From assembly GCA_035650655.1 (NCBI GenBank), contig DASRHG010000023.1, positions 1 through 56,368 of the forward strand: a stretch of 56,368 nucleotides of DNA, written 5' to 3'. Below the pieces are notes generated by a model that was given only the letters and a program-made list of their open reading frames with translations, was not told the origin of the DNA and did not search any database. This document shows, in pieces, positions 1 to 8,127 of this stretch. This DNA is from DASRHG01 sp035650655. Lineage in GTDB: Bacteria; Desulfobacterota; Binatia; DP-6. The position numbers and the translations under genes were made by a program. How positions within the stretch are numbered: position 1 is the first letter of the stretch; each line of letters opens with the position of its first letter.

Positions 1-854
1 AATCGGAGCCACTCCTCCCACCCGCTCCGCTCGCGCACGCCGTTCAAGCGCTCGTAGTAGATTCGGCGGTGTTGCTTGAAGTAGAGGCTCAAATAGAGCA
101 ACGGCTCTCGCAACACGCCGTCGTGAACGAGCAGGAGTGCGATCAGGAGCCGCCCGATGCGGCCGTTGCCGTCGAGAAAGGGGTGAATGCTCTCGAACTG
201 GACGTGCGCGAGCCCGGCCTTCACGAGCGGCGGCGTGTCCTCCGGCTCGCCGTGAAGGAACCGCTCGAGCGCCGCCATCAGCTCGGCGACACGATCGGGC
301 GGCGGCGGAACGAAGACCGCGTCTCCGGGCCGGGTGCCGCCGATCCAGTTCTGCGAGCGGCGGAACTCCCCCCGCTGCTTCGCGACCCCGCGGCCGCTGC
401 GCAGCAGGATGGCGTGCATCTCGCGGAGCAGGCGGTTCGAGAGCGGAAAGCCGCCGCGCATGCGCCGGAGGCCGTGCTCGAGCGCGGCCACGTAGTTGGA
501 CACCTCGGTCACATCGTCGAGCGGCACGCCCGGGGCCTCATCCAGCTCGGCGAGCAGGAGGTTCGAGAGCGACGACTGGGTCCCTTCGATCTGCGACGAG
601 AGAACCGCTTCCTTGCGGACGTAGGTGTAGAGGAACACGTCGGGGTCCGGGAGAAAGGCCGAGATCCCGTCGAGCCGCCCGAGCGCCAGGAGGGCGGCGT
701 CGAGCGCGCGGCGAAGCTCCGGCGAGAACTCGAGGCGCGGCGGCAGCGGCGCGGGCACGAAGGCCCGAACGCGCTCGGCTCCGGCCGTCGAGACGATCAC
801 CCAGGACCCGGCCGGCTTGTTCTCGCGACGTGAATGCGCGGGAAGCTTATTCAC
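1..854 (-). CDS. Fic family protein (3' end outside window)
   Basis: Fic-domain enzyme; most members transfer AMP from ATP to a protein hydroxyl. About 284 residues are present and the C-terminus runs off the left edge. The Fic core motif HPFLDGNGRIGR lies at residues 224-235 and supplies the catalytic His and the nucleotide-binding loop. An upstream SSQIEG at about 86-91 fits the (S/T)xxxE(G/N) inhibitory helix, so the enzyme is probably autoinhibited (class II layout, inhibitory helix N-terminal to the Fic domain). The N-terminal region resembles the Fic_N segment of chromosomal Fic proteins. The start is a GTG at 852-854; the frame is closed by a TAG just upstream and no ATG precedes the conserved region. 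A restriction-specificity remnant lies upstream on the same strand, so this may be a decayed defence locus. The family call is firm; the target is unknown. Confidence 0.85.
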   Translation of the reverse strand, partial: MNKLPAHSRRENKPAGSWVIVSTAGAERVRAFVPAPLPPRLEFSPELRRALDAALLALGRLDGISAFLPDPDVFLYTYVRKEAVLSSQIEGTQSSLSNLLLAELDEAPGVPLDDVTEVSNYVAALEHGLRRMRGGFPLSNRLLREMHAILLRSGRGVAKQRGEFRRSQNWIGGTRPGDAVFVPPPPDRVAELMAALERFLHGEPEDTPPLVKAGLAHVQFESIHPFLDGNGRIGRLLIALLLVHDGVLREPLLYLSLYFKQHRRIYYERLNGVRERSGWEEWLR

Positions 855-885
855 GCGAGCAGCCTAAAACGTTACTTGCGTCCGG

Positions 886-1200
886 TCAACCGTGGCCGCC
901 TCCTCTCGCACCGTCGATCTTGCCCGTCACTGCGGCGGAAATGAGGGCGGTGCGGTACTCCCTCAGGCGCTCGATGGGCTCGCGGACCTTGGCGACGAGG
1001 GCGTCGAGCTTCGCCGTCTCCCGGTCGACGAACGCGGCGATGGTTTCTTGTTCCCTGACGCGCATCAACGGCAGTCTGACCAAACGGAAGTCCTCGAAGT
1101 TGAGGTCCTGCCCGTCGCGGATGGAGTTCGACGTTGCTCGCAGCGCCTGGATGTACGCGCTCGACTTGAAGAGATACGAGAAAAAGCCGACGTGACCGTC
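886..1200 (-). pseudogene. C-terminal remnant of type I restriction specificity subunit HsdS
   Basis: The last about 104 residues read like the end of an HsdS: a short target-recognition tail, then the conserved helix with AAFVDRETAKLDALVAKV and the terminal ALISAAVTGKID, which in the family form the coiled coil contacting HsdM. No N-terminal recognition domain is attached in frame. Upstream (1201-1367) the sequence is open in more than one frame; one frame reads RYIARIGPRSNRTVLRR, which may be frameshifted HsdS, but I cannot assign it. No hsdM or hsdR is in the window. The fragment cannot give DNA specificity alone and is best read as a relic left by deletion, next to the Fic gene. Confidence 0.7.
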
Positions 1201-1367
1201 GCGCGAGGACCTCAGCGCTGGGCCTGCCGCTCGAGGACGTTCTTTTTCGTATCCGCGAGCACGCAGTCGAGGCGGCGGAGCACCGTGCGATTCGATCGCG
1301 GCCCAATGCGAGCGATGTACCGCCCCGCCGGGGACGAGCACAAAGACCGGCGCACTGCCGACCACGA

Positions 1368-2561
1368 TCAGCCGATCACGCCCGCCGCCCGGAGCGCCGC
1401 CTGCTCCGCGTCGTCGACACCCGCCTCCGCCAGCACCTCCGCCGTGTGCTCGCCGAGAAGCGGCGGGCGGCGCCTGAAGCGCCACGGCGTCCCGTGCGCG
1501 ACGAACGGGCCGCCGGCGTAGAAGAAGTCGCGGCCGAGCTCGGGGTGGTGGACGCGGACCCAGAAGCCGCGGTCGTGGAGGTGGGCGTCGTCGAGCGGCT
1601 CGTCCGGCGTCCGGATGGGCGCCCACGGAAAGCCGCGGCGCTGCCCGGCGCGATACACCTCGTCGGCGTCGTGGCGCGCGCAGTAGGCCTCGAGCGCGGC
1701 GGCGAGCCGGCGCTCGCGCTCCGGGCGCGCGAGGCCCTCCTCGCGGAGCGGCCCGTCGAGCCCGTCGGCGGCGAGGAGCTCCAGGAGCCGCGGCAGCACG
1801 TGCGGGCCGAAGAACTCGGGCACGATCGTCGACACCCAGACGCCGTCGCGCGCCCGGAGCTGGAGCCCGAGGACGGCGCGCGGCGTCACCCGGCCCGTGA
1901 AGAGGTACTGCGGCACGTGCCACTCGGTGATGCTCGTCGCGGCCTCGTGGATCGACACCTCGACGTCCTGGCCGCGGCCGCTCCGGTCGCGCACGAGGAC
2001 GGCGCCGAGGATCCCGTGCGCGGCGTAGACGCCCGCCGTGTGGTACGCCTGGCAGCCGGCCGCGACGAGCGGCGGGTCGTCGGGGCCGTAGCCGCAGACG
2101 GCCGCGGAGCCGCCGAGCGCCATGAGCGTCAGGTCGGTCGCCGGACGGTCGCGCCACGGCCCGTCCAGGCCGAAGGGCGTGATCGTCGCGAGGACGAGCG
2201 CCGGGTTCGCGCGGCGGAGCCCGCCGCCGTCGAGGAGACCCCGCGCCGCGAGCGCCGCCGGCTCGCCCGCGGCGAGCACGACGTCGAAGCGCGCAGCGAG
2301 CCGAATGAGGAGCGCGCGGCCCTCGGGGCGGTCGAGGTCGACCGCCGCCGCGCGCTTGCCGACGTTCCAGTGCCAGAAGTGGAGGCTCCGGTCCGGGTGC
2401 GGCTCGTCGTCGAGGAAGGGGCCGATCGCGCGCGTCGGCGCCCCGCCCGGCGGCTCCACGACGACGACGTCCGCGCCCATGCCGGCGAGGAGGCGGCCCG
2501 CGCACTCGGCGCGCTCGTCGGCGATCTCGAGCACGCGGAGGTCGCCGAGCGCGCCGGTCAC
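1368..2561 (-). CDS. Class III CoA-transferase (CaiB/BaiF family), catalytic Asp apparently missing
   Basis: 397 residues from a GTG that overlaps the stop of the upstream CoA-transferase by 4 bp (GTGA). The N-terminus (LRVLEIADERAECAGRLLAGMGADVVVVEPP) is the Rossmann-like CoA-binding start of family III transferases, which move CoA between carboxylic acids through aspartyl-CoA anhydride intermediates. At the position of the catalytic Asp (the family pattern G-D-x-x-x-G-x-x-G-A-x-x-I-L) this protein reads CQAYHTAGVYAAHGIL, placing Tyr where the neighbour has Asp. It may be a non-catalytic partner in a hetero-oligomer, as in heteromeric family III transferases such as BbsEF. It is the last gene of the hyuA-hyuB-transferase operon. 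The alignment is by eye. Confidence 0.85.
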   Translation of the reverse strand: MTGALGDLRVLEIADERAECAGRLLAGMGADVVVVEPPGGAPTRAIGPFLDDEPHPDRSLHFWHWNVGKRAAAVDLDRPEGRALLIRLAARFDVVLAAGEPAALAARGLLDGGGLRRANPALVLATITPFGLDGPWRDRPATDLTLMALGGSAAVCGYGPDDPPLVAAGCQAYHTAGVYAAHGILGAVLVRDRSGRGQDVEVSIHEAATSITEWHVPQYLFTGRVTPRAVLGLQLRARDGVWVSTIVPEFFGPHVLPRLLELLAADGLDGPLREEGLARPERERRLAAALEAYCARHDADEVYRAGQRRGFPWAPIRTPDEPLDDAHLHDRGFWVRVHHPELGRDFFYAGGPFVAHGTPWRFRRRPPLLGEHTAEVLAEAGVDDAEQAALRAAGVIG

Positions 2562-3856
2562 CGGAGCACGCCCGCAGCGTCGAGCGCCGCGATCTCGTCG
2601 TCGGTCATGCCGAGCACCTCGCGCAGCACCACCGCGGTGTCCTCCCCCAGGCACGGCGGCCCGCGGCGGATACGGCCGCCCGGGTGCACGTCGGAGGCGG
2701 AGAGCCGGAAGGGCGGGCGCTCGAGCGGCCACTCGCCGGTCGCGGAGTGCCGGAGCGGCACGAAGTAGCCGCGCGCGCGGAGCTGCGGGTCGCGCTCGAC
2801 GCGGTCGCGCGCGTCCTGTACGAGCGCGGCGGGCACGCCTGCGTCCGCGAGGCGGTCGGCGAGCGCCGCGGCGTCCTGCGCCCCGGTCCACGCCTCGAGC
2901 CGGCGCTCGACCTCCTCCTCGACGGCGTGCCGCCCGGCCGCGGTCGCGAGCGCCGGGTCGGCGGCCCACGCGGGACTCCCCATCGCGGCCGCAAGTCGGC
3001 GCCAATCCTCGTCGTTCCGGCAGGCGATCGCGATCCAGCGGTCCTCGCCCCTACACCTATAGATGCCGTGCGGGACCATGAGCGGGTCGGGGCTCCGGTT
3101 CCCGGGCGGCCAGTCGGGGCGGCGCCAGCGCCGGCCGTTCGCCTGGCGGTCGAGCGCGGCGGGGCCGCCGAGCGGGACGCCGGGCTCGATCTGCGACACG
3201 TCGACGTGCTGCCCCTCACCCGTGCGGTTGCGGTGGTGGAGCGCGCAGAGGATCGCGTACGCGCCGAGATAGCCGCCCATGTGGTCGAGGTAGGAGAAGG
3301 ACCAACCGGCCGGTCGACGCCCCGGGAGCCCGATCATCGCCGTCAACCCGGTGAGCGCCTGCGCCGTCGGGCCGAGCGTCACGTGCGCGGCGTCGCGGCC
3401 GGCCTGCCCGAGCCCAGCCATGCTCACGTAGATGATGTCCGGCCTGAGACGCCGGAGCTCGTCGTACGGCAGCCCCATCCGCGCGAGCGTGCCGGCGGAG
3501 AAGCTCTCCGTCAGCACGTCCGCCTTCGCGACGAGCCGTCGCAGCACGTCCATCCCCGCGGGCTGCTTCAGGTCGAGCGCGACGCTCCGCTTCCCGCCCG
3601 CGTTGTACTTGAAGAAGATGCCGCCGCGGTCGAAGCCCTTGTCGAGCGCCGTCGTCGCGGTGAGCGTCTCCGGCGACGGCGCTTCGCCGGGGAGCGGCAC
3701 GTACGGCGGCATGAGCCGGATCGGGTCGGGTCGCGTGCGCGACTCGATCCGGATCACGTCGGCGCCCATGCACCCGCAGAGCGCCGTCGCCTGCGCGCCG
3801 TAGCCGAGGCGCGTGAGATCGACGATGCGGACGCCCGCGAGCGGCCCGTCGGTCAT
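2558..3856 (-). CDS. Class III CoA-transferase (CaiB/BaiF family), catalytic Asp present
   Basis: 432 residues. It starts MTDGPLAGVRIVDLTRLGYG and has the typical CGCMGADVIRIE CoA-binding stretch and KRSVALDLK. The segment SFSYLDHMGGYLGAYAIL keeps the Asp expected to form the covalent aspartyl-CoA intermediate. Family members use acids such as formate, carnitine, benzylsuccinate or alpha-methylacyl-CoA; the substrate here cannot be read from sequence. The ATG overlaps the hyuB stop by 4 bp and its own stop overlaps the next transferase by 4 bp, so translation is coupled. The pair probably makes or uses the CoA ester of the acid produced by the HyuAB enzyme upstream (inference from operon structure). 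Confidence 0.9.
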   Translation of the reverse strand: MTDGPLAGVRIVDLTRLGYGAQATALCGCMGADVIRIESRTRPDPIRLMPPYVPLPGEAPSPETLTATTALDKGFDRGGIFFKYNAGGKRSVALDLKQPAGMDVLRRLVAKADVLTESFSAGTLARMGLPYDELRRLRPDIIYVSMAGLGQAGRDAAHVTLGPTAQALTGLTAMIGLPGRRPAGWSFSYLDHMGGYLGAYAILCALHHRNRTGEGQHVDVSQIEPGVPLGGPAALDRQANGRRWRRPDWPPGNRSPDPLMVPHGIYRCRGEDRWIAIACRNDEDWRRLAAAMGSPAWAADPALATAAGRHAVEEEVERRLEAWTGAQDAAALADRLADAGVPAALVQDARDRVERDPQLRARGYFVPLRHSATGEWPLERPPFRLSASDVHPGGRIRRGPPCLGEDTAVVLREVLGMTDDEIAALDAAGVLR

Positions 3857-5982
3857 GCGCCCACCCAGAACGCGGGCCGCACGTCGTCCTCGGGCGGCGT
3901 GCCGGCGAGCGCGACCTCGGTGTCGAGGAGGCGCGCGCAGCCGGGGCACACGAACTCCCGCAGCACGACGTCGCCGGCGGCGCGCCGCGGCGCCCACGCC
4001 GGCGCGATCGCGGCGTGCTCGGGCGTGCCGAGGACCGTCTCCGCGACGCCGGCGCCGGCCTTCCACCCGCGCGGCGCCTCGGCGAGCGCCACGCCGCACC
4101 CGCCGCAGCGGGCGACGAGGGTTCGCCCCCGGCGCACGACTTCGACGACGGCGGAGAGCCGGCCGACGACCGGCGCGTCGCGCGGCGCGTCGGCGGGCCG
4201 CGGGCCGAACCGGGCGCGCGCGCGCCGCGCGTCGCGGATCGCGTCCCGCGCGGCCGCGGTGGCCGCGGCGTCGACCGTGCGGCCGCCGTCCGTCACGACG
4301 ACGCCGTACACGGCCCGCGCGGCGGCCGCGGTCGCGTATCCGGCGCGGACGTCGGCGGCGACGCGCGCGGGGTCGCGGTCGAGCGGATCGCCGAGCCCGC
4401 TGCCGCTCGCGTTCGCGAAGTGGAAGACCTCGCCCGCGCGGAGCGGGATGCCGGTGGCGTTGAGGCCGACCCCGGCCGTCGCGTCCCCGCGCACGACCTC
4501 GAACAGCGTGCACGCGCCCGGGTACCCGCCGAAGAGGCCCGGCAGCGGGATCGCGCGCCGCATGCCGAGCGTCGTCCCCTCGAGCGCCGCGTCGCCGTGG
4601 ACCGTGAAGGCCGCGTCGACGCTCGCCCCGCCCCGGAAGCGCCCCGCGCCGCCCGCGTCGGGCCGGAGCCGCTTCCAGAGCCAGCGCACGGGATGGGTCT
4701 GCTCGATCGTCTCGACGTCGGGGTAGACGAGCCCCGGGCCGCCGTAGTCGCTCCCCGTCATGTCGATGCCGTCGCGGTCCGCGCACGCGCCGGCGCCGAC
4801 CGCGTTCCCGTCCATGACGAGGAGCGTCTCCGTCCCGTGCCACGAGGAGAGGCCCATGCCCGTCGTCCCGCCGGGCGCCGTGATCCGCGCCTGGAGCGCG
4901 GCGAGGCCGTCGCGCGGCACGGCGCACGCGAGCGCCTTCTTGAGACAGGTCTCGCCGAGCTCCATCGCCAGCAGGCCGACGTGCATGTGCGCCGCGGCGA
5001 CGGGCGCGGGCGGGCGCGCGTTCACGATCGAGCCCTCCGGCGCGACGACCGCCACCGGCTCGAGGATGCCGTCGGTGAACGGCACGTCGGCCGCGAGGAG
5101 CTGGTGGACGCGGACGACGAGCTCGGAGCGGACGATCGCCGGCTTCGAGTTGAAGAAGTACGGACACTGCGGCGCCGAGCCCGTGTAGTCGAACTCGAGC
5201 CGGTCGCCGACGCGGAGCGTGCAGCGGACGAGGAACGCCTCCTCGTCGAACTCCGTCCAGCCCTGCTGCACGTACGTCCCGGCGGGGAGGAGCCGGATGC
5301 GCTCGCGCAGCACGCGCGCCGAGCGGCGGCGGATCTCGCGGAACGCCGCGCGCAGCGCCGCCGGCCCGTACTCCGCTTCGAGGGCGAGGAGCTTCTCGGC
5401 GGCGACGTGCGTGCCGGCGACGAGGCTCCGGAGGTCCATCTCGACCGTCTCCCGCTCGCGGACGTTGTTCAGCACGAGGGTCCACACGTCGGCGACCGGC
5501 GCGCCGCCGCGGAGGATGCGGACGGGCGGGATGCGCACGCCCTCCTGGAAGCACTCGCGCGCGTTCGGGGCGAAGCTCCCGGGGACGAGCCCGCCCATGT
5601 CGACCATGTGGCCCGACGCGCTCGCCCAGCCGATCCGCCGCCGGCCGCGGAAGACGGGGCGCATGACGACGACGTCCTGGAGGTGGAGCCCGCCGCCGTC
5701 GTGCGGGTCGTTCGCAAGGAAGACGTCGCCCGGTGCGATCGTCCGCCCGAACCGTTCGCGGACGACGGCGATCGCCGCCGCCGACACGCCGAAGTGGAAC
5801 GGCACGGTCGAGGCGGTGCCGACGATGTGCCCGTCGGCATCGTAGACGATGCACGAGAAGTCGCGCGCCTCGCTCACGACCGGCGAGACGGCCGTCTTGA
5901 CGATCGCCGCCGACATCTCCCGCGTCGCGTGCTGGAGGCGATGCCGGATCACCTCGAGCGTGATCGGGTCGAGGCCGCTCAT
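3853..5982 (-). CDS. Hydantoinase B/oxoprolinase family subunit with fused C-terminal zinc ribbon
   Basis: 709 residues from ATG, overlapping hyuA by 4 bp. The N-terminal about 560 residues are hydantoinase B (DPITLEVIRHRLQHATREM, FLANDPHDGGGLHLQD, HMVDMGG), the partner of HyuA in 5-oxoprolinase, N-methylhydantoinase, acetone carboxylase and acetophenone carboxylase. Usual length is 520-590, so about 120 extra residues follow. The tail carries two Cys pairs (C626/C629 in RCGGCG, C679/C682 in CPGC), like the small zinc-binding subunits of acetone and acetophenone carboxylases. This points to a carboxylase-type rather than a simple hydantoinase enzyme, but that is inference; the substrate is unknown. 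Confidence 0.9.
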   Translation of the reverse strand: MSGLDPITLEVIRHRLQHATREMSAAIVKTAVSPVVSEARDFSCIVYDADGHIVGTASTVPFHFGVSAAAIAVVRERFGRTIAPGDVFLANDPHDGGGLHLQDVVVMRPVFRGRRRIGWASASGHMVDMGGLVPGSFAPNARECFQEGVRIPPVRILRGGAPVADVWTLVLNNVRERETVEMDLRSLVAGTHVAAEKLLALEAEYGPAALRAAFREIRRRSARVLRERIRLLPAGTYVQQGWTEFDEEAFLVRCTLRVGDRLEFDYTGSAPQCPYFFNSKPAIVRSELVVRVHQLLAADVPFTDGILEPVAVVAPEGSIVNARPPAPVAAAHMHVGLLAMELGETCLKKALACAVPRDGLAALQARITAPGGTTGMGLSSWHGTETLLVMDGNAVGAGACADRDGIDMTGSDYGGPGLVYPDVETIEQTHPVRWLWKRLRPDAGGAGRFRGGASVDAAFTVHGDAALEGTTLGMRRAIPLPGLFGGYPGACTLFEVVRGDATAGVGLNATGIPLRAGEVFHFANASGSGLGDPLDRDPARVAADVRAGYATAAAARAVYGVVVTDGGRTVDAAATAAARDAIRDARRARARFGPRPADAPRDAPVVGRLSAVVEVVRRGRTLVARCGGCGVALAEAPRGWKAGAGVAETVLGTPEHAAIAPAWAPRRAAGDVVLREFVCPGCARLLDTEVALAGTPPEDDVRPAFWVGA

Positions 5983-8042
5983 GGGGCGGCCTCGAGGACG
6001 AGCGTCCCGTGGCCGTCGACCGCCGCCCGGTCTCCGGCCGGCACGAGGATCGTCGTGTCGCGGCGCTCGACGAGCGCCGGCCCGACGAGCGCCATCCCGG
6101 GGAGGAGGCGCTCGCCGTCGAACACCGGGACGCGCGTCCGTTCGGCGCCGGCGCCGGGGAGCCACGCCGCGCGCGCGCCGGCCGCGGCGGGCGCCGGGTC
6201 CGCGGGCCCGAGGGGCGCCGGCGTCGGCGCGGGGCGCGGCACGCGGCCGGTCGCGACGACCCGGCAGCTCACGAGGTCGATGCGCGAGCTCGCGGCGAGG
6301 GCCCCCGTCCCGTAGAGCGCGGCGTAGCGGGCGCGGAAGTCGTCCGCGAGCCGGGCGACGCTCGCGGGCGCCGCGTCGGCGAGCGGCACCGCCACCTCCC
6401 ACGTCTGGCGGTGGAAGCGGAGGTCGCACTCGCGGCGGAGGGCGACGCGAGCGGGGTCGACGCCCTCGGCCGCCATCGCGTCCGCCACCTCGCGCTCGAG
6501 CGCGGCGAAGGCGGCCGCGACCTCGGCCGCGTCGACCGGCAGCGCGCGGAAGAGCGTGCACGTCGCCTCGCGGCACACGTCGGCCGTCGCGGCGCCGAAC
6601 GCCGAGAAGACGGCCGAGAGCGCCGGGACGAGCACCCGTCGAATGCCGAGCGCGCGCGCGATCGGCGCCGCGAAGAGCGGCCCGCAGCCGCCGTAGGAGA
6701 GGAAGGCGAAGCGCCGCGGGTCGAGCCCGCGCTCGACGAGGAGCGCCTTCACGGCGAGCGTCATCTGCTCGCACGCGAGCCGGTGGATCCCGCGCGCCGT
6801 CGCCTCCGGGTCGAGCCCGAGCCGGGCGCCGAGCCGGCCGAGCGCCGAGACCGCCGCCTCGCCGTCGAGGAGGAGGCGGCCTCCGAGGAAGTTTCGCGGG
6901 TCCAAGTGCCCGAGCGCCACCAGCGCGTCGGTGACCGCGGGCTCCGTGCCGCCGCGCCCGTAGCACGCGGGCCCCGGGTCCGCGCCGACGCTCCGCGGCC
7001 CGACGCGCAGGCAGCCGCGGACGTCCACCCACGCGACGCTCCCGCCGCCCGCGCCGATCGAGTCGACCGCGACCATCGCGAGGCCGGTCCAGAGCCCGAA
7101 GAGCTCGGCGCGCACGCGCCGCTCGGCCTCGCCGTCGTGGACGACGGCGACGTCGAAGCTCGTCCCGCCCATGTCGCCGGTGACGACGTCGGCGAGCCCC
7201 GTGCGGTGCGCGAGCGCCTGCGCCGCCGCGACGCCGGCGACCGGGCCCGACTGCGCGAGGAAGACGGGCTTCGCGCGCGCCTCGCCGACGGAGAAGGTCC
7301 CGCCGTTCGACTGCATCACGGCGACCGGCACACCGAGGCCTGCGGCCGCGAGCCGCGCCTCGACCGCGTCCATGAACGCCGAGAACGCGCGCCACGTGTA
7401 GGCGTTGAGGACGGTCGTCGTCATGCGCTCGTACTCCCGGAGGACCGGGAGCAGATCCGCCGAGCACGAGACGTGGAGCGCCGGGTGCCGCGCGCGCACG
7501 AGGTCGCGCACGCGCCGCTCGTGCGCGGGGTTCCGGAAGGACCAGAGGAAGCAGACGGCGAGGCTCTCGACGCCTTCCTCGCCGACGAGGCGGTCGATCG
7601 CGGCGGCCGCGTCCGCCTCGTCGAGCGGCACGACGACGCGGCCGTCGCGGTCGACGCGCTCGCGCACCTCCGCGATCCGCCGCCGCGGCACGAGCGTCGG
7701 CAGCGGATGACTCATGCCGTCGCGGCCGACGCGATGGCCGCGCGCCATCGGCCAGAGGTCGCCGAAGCCCGCGGTCGCGAGGAGGCCCGTCGGCGCGCCC
7801 GCCTGCTCGGCGAGGCAGTTCGTGACCGCGGTCGTCCCGAGCCCGAGGTGGACGGCGCCGGCGAGGAGGCGCGCGAGGGGGACGCCCGCGTCGGCGGCCG
7901 CGGCGTCGAGCGCTGCGAGGAGGCCGTCGACGAGGGCGCGCGGGGTGGTCGGCGCCTTCCCTCGCCAGCCCCGCGTCCCATCGGTCACGAAGCAGTCGGT
8001 GAACGTGCCACCGATGTCGATCCCGATCGCGTACGCCGGCAT
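5979..8042 (-). CDS. Hydantoinase A/oxoprolinase family subunit
   Basis: 687 residues, starting MPAYAIGIDIGGTFTDCF, the hallmark phosphate-binding loop of the ASKHA-fold HyuA/AcxA family, which activates an amide, ketone or hydantoin with ATP. Later motifs fit: GTTAVTNCL, GDMGGTSFDVAVV and GAGGGSVAWVD. It is the first gene of the operon, so its upstream gap (8043-8127) should hold the operon promoter, divergent from the histidine-kinase pair. A start at this ATG fits the family N-terminus; the frame stays open upstream but with residues unlike the family. The pairing with two CoA-transferases suggests carboxylation or ring opening followed by CoA activation (inference). Confidence 0.92.
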   Translation of the reverse strand: MPAYAIGIDIGGTFTDCFVTDGTRGWRGKAPTTPRALVDGLLAALDAAAADAGVPLARLLAGAVHLGLGTTAVTNCLAEQAGAPTGLLATAGFGDLWPMARGHRVGRDGMSHPLPTLVPRRRIAEVRERVDRDGRVVVPLDEADAAAAIDRLVGEEGVESLAVCFLWSFRNPAHERRVRDLVRARHPALHVSCSADLLPVLREYERMTTTVLNAYTWRAFSAFMDAVEARLAAAGLGVPVAVMQSNGGTFSVGEARAKPVFLAQSGPVAGVAAAQALAHRTGLADVVTGDMGGTSFDVAVVHDGEAERRVRAELFGLWTGLAMVAVDSIGAGGGSVAWVDVRGCLRVGPRSVGADPGPACYGRGGTEPAVTDALVALGHLDPRNFLGGRLLLDGEAAVSALGRLGARLGLDPEATARGIHRLACEQMTLAVKALLVERGLDPRRFAFLSYGGCGPLFAAPIARALGIRRVLVPALSAVFSAFGAATADVCREATCTLFRALPVDAAEVAAAFAALEREVADAMAAEGVDPARVALRRECDLRFHRQTWEVAVPLADAAPASVARLADDFRARYAALYGTGALAASSRIDLVSCRVVATGRVPRPAPTPAPLGPADPAPAAAGARAAWLPGAGAERTRVPVFDGERLLPGMALVGPALVERRDTTILVPAGDRAAVDGHGTLVLEAAP

Positions 8043-8127
8043 GGGGCCGCGGGACAATAGCGGGGGCCGCGCGGCCGGGGCAAGGCAGCATCGCCCGCCC
8101 CGCTCAAGTCCGCGCCGCCGTCGGCCG

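Noticed and set aside
69..833. Long plus-strand open frame
   Set aside because: It is antisense to the Fic gene; its text is Arg/Glu-rich with no family, while the minus frame has the full Fic motif.
2684..8060. Very long open frames of 400-770 codons on the plus strand
   Set aside because: They mirror the hyu/CoA-transferase genes and arise from high GC, which removes stop codons; low-complexity Arg/Ala/Glu text without domains.
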